Made by a program: the position numbers and the translations under genes. From contig CAKPKZ010000014.1 in assembly GCA_934167435.1 (NCBI GenBank), forward strand, positions 1-19,772: DNA of 19,772 nt, read 5' to 3'. The notes below the pieces were generated by a model, which saw nothing but the letters and a program-made list of their open reading frames with translations, had not been told where the DNA came from and made no database searches. Within the stretch, counting starts at the first letter, position 1. The number at the start of each line of letters is the position of its first letter. Source of the DNA: an uncultured Clostridia bacterium. Its GTDB lineage: Bacteria > Bacillota > Clostridia > TANB77 > CAG-508. Shown piece by piece: positions 13,524-19,772 of the stretch.

Positions 13524-13973
13524 TTTACAATTTCCTGCTCGGATGGGAACAAGCCAAAGATATTAAATACTCTCAAGGGTTTACTCGGGCCCGCACCTCG
13601 TGATTTCGTAGGATATGGACCATTAACCGAACCAGAGGCTTTGGCTATATATAACTTTACACTTTCCCATAATTTTAAACTAATAATTGCTTACCATACT
13701 CAAGGTAAAGAAATTTACTGGAATTTTCAAAACATTAATCCTCCTAATGGTTACAAAATTGGAGTTGAATTTGCTAATTCAAGTGGTTATGATTTAACTG
13801 ATGTTCCTTATAATTCTAGTTTTGCTGGTTATAAAGATTGGTTTATAAAAACTTATAACAGACCTGGTTATACTATAGAAGCTGGTTTAGGAGAAAATCC
13901 TTTACCTCTTTCTCAATTTGACGAAATCTATAATGATAATTTAGGAATATTAGTTCTTGGTGCAATTTTATAA
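13510..13973 (+). pseudogene. M14 zinc carboxypeptidase, C-terminal half (gene interrupted, frameshifted)
   Basis: The region resumes where 5816 stops: GVDLNLQFPA, then WEQAKDIKYSQGFTR, then PAPRDFVGYGPLTEPEALAIYNFT, and on to HTQGKEIYW (zinc His), SSGYDLTDVPYNSSFAGYKDWF and YTIEAGLGENPLP (catalytic Glu). These are in three successive frames: one extra base near 13540 (GCT-C-GGA) and one in the GGG at 13587-13589. The 13641-13973 part is open and starts at a TTG, but lacks the N-terminal zinc motif. The frameshifts fit decay after the insertion destroyed the gene. The terminator at 13981-14008 follows. Confidence 0.9.
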
Positions 13974-13980
13974 TTATTTA

Positions 13981-14008
13981 AAAAATAGTGGGAATTCCCA
14001 CTATTTTT
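13981..14008. terminator. Bidirectional terminator between the M14 and GH15 genes
   Basis: AAAAATAGTGGG-AATT-CCCACTATTTTT is a perfect palindrome with a 12-bp stem, A run on one side and T run on the other. It serves the two convergent genes ending at 13973 and 14029. Confidence 0.92.
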
Positions 14009-14028
14009 ATATAATCTTCTAAATTTAA

Positions 14029-15927
14029 TTAATTATTAAACAATTTTTCTAATACAATTATAAACATAGCATGAGACCATCCTAAGCCTATTACCCAGTT
14101 TGCTTTTAAGGTATTATTATCTACCTGCTCACCTAACAGACCATGTTTTCCTATAGTTTTTAATACAAAGTCAAATGTTTCTTTGGCTTTTTTCTTTTCA
14201 CCAGTCTCTAAATAATACAATGTCATCCATAAATTGGCAATTGGCCATGGGTTTCCATTCATATAATTATCATTTTCAAATCTTTGGTAACCTCCTGTGT
14301 ATGTTCGTAATGTTAAATTTATTTTTTCTACTGTGTTTTGTATTTTCTTTTCCTTTGGTTTAAATACATTAAATGGTGTAACTGCTCCTAAAATACTTAT
14401 GTCCATCTTTTTGTCATTTGCATTTCTTACATAAGATTTTTTCTCTTCATCATACATATTATTATTAATATATTTTTTTATTTCTGTTCTTAGTCTTTCT
14501 ATTTCATGTTGAGATTTTGATATTTTTTCTTCTTTTAGCCTATTATTTTCAAAGTCTGATATATTTTTTCCTAATGCACTATAAATATTTAGCATGCAGT
14601 CAAATGCGGCATATATACTTGCCAAAGAATACAAATGTATTCCTTCACACATTTCCCATAAATCATAACTAACATGATATTTATTTGTGTTTTCAAATAT
14701 ATCTTTTACATATCTTTTTAAAAAGTCTATAGCTTTTTCACACATTTGCAAATTATCTTTTAAAAATTTTTCATTTTTTGTATATTTATAATGTTCGTAT
14801 ACCCCATACACTACACTTGCAGTTTCATCAACTTGATATCCCCAACATGGTGCTAATTTTCCGTCTGTAAAAAATCTTTGTTCCCACATACCATTTTTAC
14901 TTTGTGTTTTTTTACAAAATACTTTATAGAATTTTTCTGTTTCTTTTTCCATTTTTAATATATCTAATGCTTTTGTAATAAATACGGCATCACGAGTCCA
15001 GCAATATGCATATCTTCCACATTTAGTAAAATTTTCGTCAATTTCTGGTGATGCAATAATTCCTCCTGTTTCTGAATTTTGAAGTAATGGAAATAATAAT
15101 ATACTTCTTTTATATATATCATATATTTTTTCTTCATAACTATTTTCAGGGTTCTTTAAATTTAAACCGTTATGATTTTTTACATATTTTCTCCAATATG
15201 ATTTGGTATTTATATACTCTTTACTTAAATCTATTTTTTTTATTCTTTCTATTTCATCTTCGTTTTCTGATATATTTGTATTTTCATTTATTAAAATACA
15301 AATTTCTATTTCACGTTTTTCTCCAGGTTTTACTATTCCTAAGTCATAACTTATACTAGAGTCATTAGACATTCCTATATAATCTTTATCGTATATTTCT
15401 CCTCTTTTAATTGTATTTTTACTTCCATTTATCTGGTGACTTAATAGTTTATAATCTTTTGTAAATGTAGAAAATGAAAAATCATGTGCATACTGCATCA
15501 TTCCGCCATCTACTATTTTTGCTCCAACAAAATTATTATTGTCAGATAACAACTCTGAATGTATATAAAATTTTAAATCTAAATCTATTTTTCCTTCGTT
15601 TAAAAATGTATATTTTTTTACTAAAACATTTTCTTTTATTAAAATATAATCTGTTTGTAGCACCTTTAAATTAAAATAGGTATTCGTTATTTCTGTATTT
15701 AATATATTCGTATCTAAATCATAATATTGTTTATATATGTTATTTATGTCATCATGCAAGTAGATTAAATCAGACCCATTTATTTTTACTCCTGTATGAA
15801 AAAAATTAATATATTGTCTATTATCTTTTGAAGGAAAATAAACTCTTTGCATTTCACCTTTTAACGTAAATGTAGCTATCATATTTTTATTTCCAATTAT
15901 TGCTTCATTTAAATATTTATTTTCCAT
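14029..15927 (-). CDS. Glycoside hydrolase family 15, glucoamylase-like
   Basis: The 632-residue protein has the N-terminal beta-sandwich region and an (alpha/alpha)6-barrel of bacterial GH15 enzymes. CGRYAYCWTRDAVFITKAL (about residues 303-321) is the typical active-site stretch; YDLWEMCEGIHLYSLASIYAAF carries the general acid E425; and GLLGEQVD carries the general base E600. GGYQRFENDNYMNGNPWPIANLWMTLYYLETG is a further signature. No signal peptide is seen, so it is cytoplasmic, acting on maltodextrin, glycogen-like or trehalose-type glucosides; the specificity is not readable. It lies 3 bases after the MBL nuclease gene, so it is the last gene of that operon. Confidence 0.9.
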   Translation of the reverse strand: MENKYLNEAIIGNKNMIATFTLKGEMQRVYFPSKDNRQYINFFHTGVKINGSDLIYLHDDINNIYKQYYDLDTNILNTEITNTYFNLKVLQTDYILIKENVLVKKYTFLNEGKIDLDLKFYIHSELLSDNNNFVGAKIVDGGMMQYAHDFSFSTFTKDYKLLSHQINGSKNTIKRGEIYDKDYIGMSNDSSISYDLGIVKPGEKREIEICILINENTNISENEDEIERIKKIDLSKEYINTKSYWRKYVKNHNGLNLKNPENSYEEKIYDIYKRSILLFPLLQNSETGGIIASPEIDENFTKCGRYAYCWTRDAVFITKALDILKMEKETEKFYKVFCKKTQSKNGMWEQRFFTDGKLAPCWGYQVDETASVVYGVYEHYKYTKNEKFLKDNLQMCEKAIDFLKRYVKDIFENTNKYHVSYDLWEMCEGIHLYSLASIYAAFDCMLNIYSALGKNISDFENNRLKEEKISKSQHEIERLRTEIKKYINNNMYDEEKKSYVRNANDKKMDISILGAVTPFNVFKPKEKKIQNTVEKINLTLRTYTGGYQRFENDNYMNGNPWPIANLWMTLYYLETGEKKKAKETFDFVLKTIGKHGLLGEQVDNNTLKANWVIGLGWSHAMFIIVLEKLFNN

Positions 15928-15930
15928 TAC

Positions 15931-17574
15931 TTACCCCTCTATTACATTTAAAATTTGTTTTTCTAATTCTTTTATTTTTTCATTTATTCTAAACATATCT
16001 TCATTATTCAAAGTTCTGTCATTAACATCAGCTCTAACTGATGTATCCATATCTTTTAGTTCGTCTTTCAATTTTTCAAGTCTTTGTATTACTTCTGTTT
16101 TTATAGTAACTGGTATTTTTCTTTCAATTCTATTTATTAATTTTATATCATCTTCTAGCTCATATGTGTCTCCAAATTCTGGTGTACTAACTTCTATTTT
16201 TGCTTCATTTTCTATTTTTTCTTTTAAAACATCTTGTGATTCTGCTTCTCCATGCACTAAAAATATGTGTTTTGGCTTCTTTATAAATGAATATACAAAA
16301 TTCATAAGCCATTCTTGATCAGCATGTCCTGAATAACCTTCTATATATTCTATTCTAGCCTTTACAGCTATTTCTTCTCCAAATATTTTTACTTTTTTTG
16401 CTCCATTAACAATGCTATCTCCAAGTGTTCCTGGTGCTTGATATCCAACAAAAAGTATTGTACTATTTGGATTCCATAAATTATGTTTTAAATGATGTTT
16501 TATTCTTCCCACCTCACACATACCACTTGCAGATATAATTATTGAAGGTGTCATGTCTTCATTTAATGCTTTAGATTCGTCTGATGTTTTAGTAAATTTT
16601 AATCCTGGAAATTCTAATGGATTATCTCCATTTAGGATTTCTTCTTTTATTTCATCTTCAAACAAATCTGTATTTTCTTTAAACACTTCTGTTGCCGAAA
16701 TTGCAAGTGGACTGTCTACATATACAGGTGCTCTCATTAATGTTTTATATTGTCTTACAAATTCCTCATTTTTAGTATTCTCTTTTATTTTATTTAGTTC
16801 ATATAATATTTCTTGTGTTCTACCTACAGCAAATGATGGAATAACTACTGTTCCATTCTTGTCTAATGTTTCTGATACTATTTTTAAGAATAATTCTGCT
16901 TTTTCATCATTACGTACATGCAATCTACTTCCATATGTTGATTCCATAACTAAATAATCAGCATCTTCTATCATTGTTGGTGAATCCAATAATGGTATAT
17001 CATTATTACCTAAATCTCCAGTGAAAACTGTTTTTATTTCTTTGTCGCCTTCTTTTACCCATACTTCTATAATACTTGACCCTAACATATGACCTGCATC
17101 ATTATATCTTACATGTATATTTTCATCAATTTCAATTATTTCATCATATTTCACTGGTTCAAATATTTCTAAACATCTTGCTGCTTGTTCTGCTGTATAT
17201 AAAGGAAGTATTGGATTTTCTCCTTTTCTTATTCTTTTTCTATTCTTCCACTCATTTTCCATTTCTTGTATATGTCCACTATCTGGTAACATTAATGCAC
17301 ATAAATCACAAGTTGCTTTATGAGCATATATCTTATTTTTAAATCCCTCATTATATAATTTTGGTATTCTTCCTGAATGGTCTATGTGTGCATGTGTTAA
17401 TAACATAAAATCTATATCTGCTGGATTAAAATCAAAATCTTGGCTATTTTCATTTTCTAGTTCACTATTTCCTTGCCACATACCACAATCTACTAAAAAT
17501 TTTTTTCCAGCACCTTCTACTAAATAATTTGAACCTGTAACAGTTCTAGTTGCTCCCAAAAATGTTATTTTCAT
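15931..17574 (-). CDS. MBL-fold RNA-processing nuclease, beta-CASP/RMMBL type
   Basis: The 547-residue protein opens MKITFLGATRTVTGSNYLVE, has the metal-binding HAHIDHSG (H61, H63, D65, H66), GHMLGSS, FTGDLGNND and ESTYGSRLH, a beta-CASP insertion (VVIPSFAVGRTQEILY, then ISASGMCEVGRIKHHL) and a C-terminal RMMBL part (GYSGHADQEWLMNF, IFLVHGE). This is the CPSF73/YSH1-like family, which cleaves RNA; bacterial members are soluble ribonucleases. A helical C-terminal extension of about 70 residues follows. It lies 20 bases after the unknown 527-residue gene and directly before the GH15 gene. Confidence 0.93.
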   Translation of the reverse strand: MKITFLGATRTVTGSNYLVEGAGKKFLVDCGMWQGNSELENENSQDFDFNPADIDFMLLTHAHIDHSGRIPKLYNEGFKNKIYAHKATCDLCALMLPDSGHIQEMENEWKNRKRIRKGENPILPLYTAEQAARCLEIFEPVKYDEIIEIDENIHVRYNDAGHMLGSSIIEVWVKEGDKEIKTVFTGDLGNNDIPLLDSPTMIEDADYLVMESTYGSRLHVRNDEKAELFLKIVSETLDKNGTVVIPSFAVGRTQEILYELNKIKENTKNEEFVRQYKTLMRAPVYVDSPLAISATEVFKENTDLFEDEIKEEILNGDNPLEFPGLKFTKTSDESKALNEDMTPSIIISASGMCEVGRIKHHLKHNLWNPNSTILFVGYQAPGTLGDSIVNGAKKVKIFGEEIAVKARIEYIEGYSGHADQEWLMNFVYSFIKKPKHIFLVHGEAESQDVLKEKIENEAKIEVSTPEFGDTYELEDDIKLINRIERKIPVTIKTEVIQRLEKLKDELKDMDTSVRADVNDRTLNNEDMFRINEKIKELEKQILNVIEG

Positions 17575-17594
17575 AAAAACCTACCTTTCTTATT

Positions 17595-19178
17595 TTAAAT
17601 AAAAAGTTTTATTTTTTTATTTAATTTCATATCAATTTTTTTTATGTTTATCATATCTTCAGTATTTATTTCAATTTTATTTTCAAATATATTTTCATCG
17701 TATAATTGTACATACAACTTGTCTTTTTCTTGTATTATTTTTATAAATAAATCTTCTAAATTAATTACTCTTGTATCAAATATGTTTTTTATTATTTCAT
17801 AATTTAATTTTTCTGAGCTAGAAAAAATATTTATAATTTTAAAGCTATCTGCTTTTTTTATTAATTTTTTCTGAATATTATCTACTTCTTCTTGTAACTT
17901 AGGTACTTTTTTTATATTAATGTTTATATCAAATGGTATCTTACTATAATACCTAAATTCATATAATAAATCCACAATCTGAGCTCTTGTCTCCGCTTTA
18001 TTTATTTTTATTTCATAACATTCTAAAAATATTTTCTGCAATTTTATAATTAATTTTTTTGTTTCTTCTTCTGGATTTTTGCATTCTAATAATTCTATAT
18101 ATTTTTTCTTTTCAATTAACTCTTCTTTATGTTTTATAAAGTTTTTTGGATTTAATAATTTATTTAATTCTTCAAGTTGCTCAAAATATTTTTCTCTTTC
18201 CCTTACCATAATATTTGACAAAATGCGTATACTAAATATTTTTTCTTCTAAAGGTAACACTTCATTTCTTTTTTCATATTCCTCTTTTATAAGCTTTTTA
18301 TCATTTAAGATTTCATCTATTTTTCCTATTTGAGCTGTAATTTCTATTTTCTTGTTTGTTATGCTTTCTATAAATTTTTGCATATTTTCAGTAGCTCGTA
18401 CTTCTTCTAGTATTTCTTCTTTTACTTTATATAGATCTTCTTTTATATTAGAATTATTTTGAGTTTCTAATATAACTGATAATTTACTTATTAATTCTAT
18501 AATTTGATTTGATCTTTTTTGACCATACTGCTCAGATAATTTGTTTTTTAATAATTCCATATAATCAATAATATACTCTTTATTGTAAATCCATTTGTTT
18601 AAAAAATCATATCCTACTAAAATTCTTAAATTTTGATATATAATATTATGATCTATGCTTTCTATTTCTCGTTTAATTGTTGTCCACGAAAATCCATTAA
18701 AGTCTCTTAGTGGCTCAACCATGTTTATGCAATTTCCTACATTTATTGTGTTTGACAATGTTTGGTCAATTAAAAAGTATTTGTCTTTAATGATTTTATC
18801 GTTTTTACTTATTTTTGCTATACAATATAATACCTTTCTTTCTATTGGATAACATAAAATTTCTTTTTTTCTTTTATCAATCATAAATGTTTTTCCATTA
18901 AGTATTTCTGTTTTCTCATTTGATGGTTTTATAAGAGTAATTTTATTACAGTCGTTCTTTATTATTTCTATTATTTTTTCTATTATTTCTTCTTTTGTTT
19001 CTACATTTCTTTTTACACATTTATAATCTTTATATGCCGCTTCTATTTTGTATAATATATTAAGGAGAATACTTTTTTCGTTTTCGCCAAAATTTTTTTC
19101 TTCTAAAACTTTTTCTAACTCATTGTTATAATCTTTTTTTACTATTTTTTCTAAAAGATTTTCTTTCTTTTTTTGCAA
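17595..19178 (-). CDS. Unrecognised 527-residue coiled-coil-rich protein
   Basis: I do not recognise this family. The start is TTG 19178 with AAGGAG 7 bases upstream; no other good start exists. Residues 1-90 are charged and helical, 100-200 look globular with beta-type segments (MIDKRKKEILCYPIERKVLYCIAKIS, NTINVGNCINMVEPLRDFNGFSW), 200-400 are long amphipathic helices (RATENMQKFIESITNKKIEI), and 470-527 end in a beta-type KLYVQLYDENIF segment. There is no signal peptide or membrane span. It lies 18 bases after ftsK and 20 bases before the RNase, so it is co-transcribed; the position suggests a conserved house-keeping or cell-cycle link, which is only an inference. Confidence 0.7.
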   Translation of the reverse strand: MQKKKENLLEKIVKKDYNNELEKVLEEKNFGENEKSILLNILYKIEAAYKDYKCVKRNVETKEEIIEKIIEIIKNDCNKITLIKPSNEKTEILNGKTFMIDKRKKEILCYPIERKVLYCIAKISKNDKIIKDKYFLIDQTLSNTINVGNCINMVEPLRDFNGFSWTTIKREIESIDHNIIYQNLRILVGYDFLNKWIYNKEYIIDYMELLKNKLSEQYGQKRSNQIIELISKLSVILETQNNSNIKEDLYKVKEEILEEVRATENMQKFIESITNKKIEITAQIGKIDEILNDKKLIKEEYEKRNEVLPLEEKIFSIRILSNIMVREREKYFEQLEELNKLLNPKNFIKHKEELIEKKKYIELLECKNPEEETKKLIIKLQKIFLECYEIKINKAETRAQIVDLLYEFRYYSKIPFDININIKKVPKLQEEVDNIQKKLIKKADSFKIINIFSSSEKLNYEIIKNIFDTRVINLEDLFIKIIQEKDKLYVQLYDENIFENKIEINTEDMINIKKIDMKLNKKIKLFI

Positions 19179-19196
19179 ACTTATTCTCCTTTCTTT

Positions 19197-19772
19197 CTAT
19201 TCTGTTTTTGGTCCTGTTCCCATTTTTAGTTCTTCCAATTTTTCCTTAGACATAAGAACTTCTCTTGGTTTGCTTCCTTGGTATCCAGATATAACTCCTC
19301 TTTCTTCCATCTGATCTATTATTCTTCCTGCTCTCGCATAACCAACTTTGAATCTTCTTTGTATAAATGATGTTGAGGCCTGTCCAGTTTCTACTACTGT
19401 TTCTATTGCATCCATTAAAAATGGATCTGTATCATCTTCCTCGTCTTTTTCCATTGCAATTTCTTTATCTGTTTTATTATTATTTTCAATAGATTCTAGT
19501 ATATCTTCACTATATGTTGCAGTTCCGTTTTGTTTAACAAAGTCTACTATTTTTTCTACTTCATCATCTGAAACAAATGCCCCTTGAACCCTAGATGGTT
19601 TTGGAGCTCCTGCAGGGAAGAATAACATGTCACCTTTACCTAATAACTTTTCTGCTCCAACAGAGTCTAAAATTGTTCTTGAATCCACTTGTGAAGAAAC
19701 AGCAAATGCAATTCTTGAAGGAACATTAGCTTTTATTAAACCTGTTATTACATCTACAGATGGTCTTTGTGT
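19197..19772 (-). CDS. ftsK: FtsK/SpoIIIE DNA translocase, C-terminal part
   Basis: The frame is open to the right edge, so the N-terminal membrane part and Walker motifs are outside. Visible residues RPSVDVITGLIKANVPSRIAFAVSSQVDSRTILD, then GAEKLLGKGDMLFFPAG are the end of the RecA-like motor; a charged acidic linker (EDDTDPF) follows, and FIQRRFKVGYARAGRIIDQMEERGVI is the winged-helix gamma domain that reads the polar guiding sequences. The protein pumps chromosomal DNA through the division septum or into the forespore. The stop is TAG at 19197. No gene follows except the coiled-coil protein 18 bases downstream. Confidence 0.95.
   Translation of the reverse strand, partial: TQRPSVDVITGLIKANVPSRIAFAVSSQVDSRTILDSVGAEKLLGKGDMLFFPAGAPKPSRVQGAFVSDDEVEKIVDFVKQNGTATYSEDILESIENNNKTDKEIAMEKDEEDDTDPFLMDAIETVVETGQASTSFIQRRFKVGYARAGRIIDQMEERGVISGYQGSKPREVLMSKEKLEELKMGTGPKTE

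Overview
The window is very AT-rich chromosomal DNA from a Gram-positive Firmicute, most likely a gut-type Clostridia. Protein families, strong AGGAGG-type ribosome sites, U-tailed intrinsic terminators, a FemX-type cell-wall enzyme, a tmRNA and a Tn4451-like mobile relic support this; the species cannot be named from sequence alone. Nearly everything is on the minus strand, so gene order below follows the minus strand, from high to low coordinates.

Region 1 (19772-13981) is housekeeping: the C-terminal end of an FtsK/SpoIIIE DNA translocase, an unrecognised 527-residue protein, a beta-CASP metallo-beta-lactamase nuclease and a GH15 glucoamylase-like enzyme. They are tightly spaced, probably one operon, and end at a perfect palindromic terminator.

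Region 2 (13973-5347) is a plus-strand M14 zinc carboxypeptidase gene split by a 7.7 kb integrated element. The N-terminal part (HxxE zinc motif) lies at 5347-5816 and the C-terminal part (zinc His and catalytic Glu) at 13510-13973. The junctions allow the attachment sites to be reconstructed. The element has 26-bp terminal inverted arms (24/26 matching) that meet at a central GG when joined, forming a palindromic attP of the kind used by large serine recombinases. From its right end the element carries a winged-helix (replication-type) gene, an oriT-like hairpin cluster, a MobC-like protein without a relaxase, an AbiEi/AbiEii toxin-antitoxin pair, a candidate small RNA, a three-gene cargo operon (YgjV-like membrane protein, glycerophosphodiester phosphodiesterase, histidine phosphatase), a short TnpW-like ORF, and a large serine recombinase whose catalytic serine is cut off from its start by a frameshift. 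Between the recombinase and the left end is a separately promoted, highly structured transcript with nested tiny ORFs. The element looks like an integrative mobilizable element that is now stranded.

Region 3 (5236-3785) holds the tmRNA gene ssrA with its own promoter and terminator, followed by relics of a different mobile element: a broken Mob/Pre-type mobilization gene and a TnpV-like gene that appears to start with ATT.

Region 4 (3713-1) is cell-envelope related: an acyltransferase-3 membrane protein with a palindrome in its promoter, a candidate pseudoknotted non-coding RNA ending in a terminator, then a femX-alr-membrane protein operon for peptidoglycan bridge and D-alanine synthesis.

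The most novel-looking items are the structured transcript at 5830-6170, the orphan RNA beside the AbiE pair (about 10279-10455), and the pseudoknotted RNA at 2487-2619.
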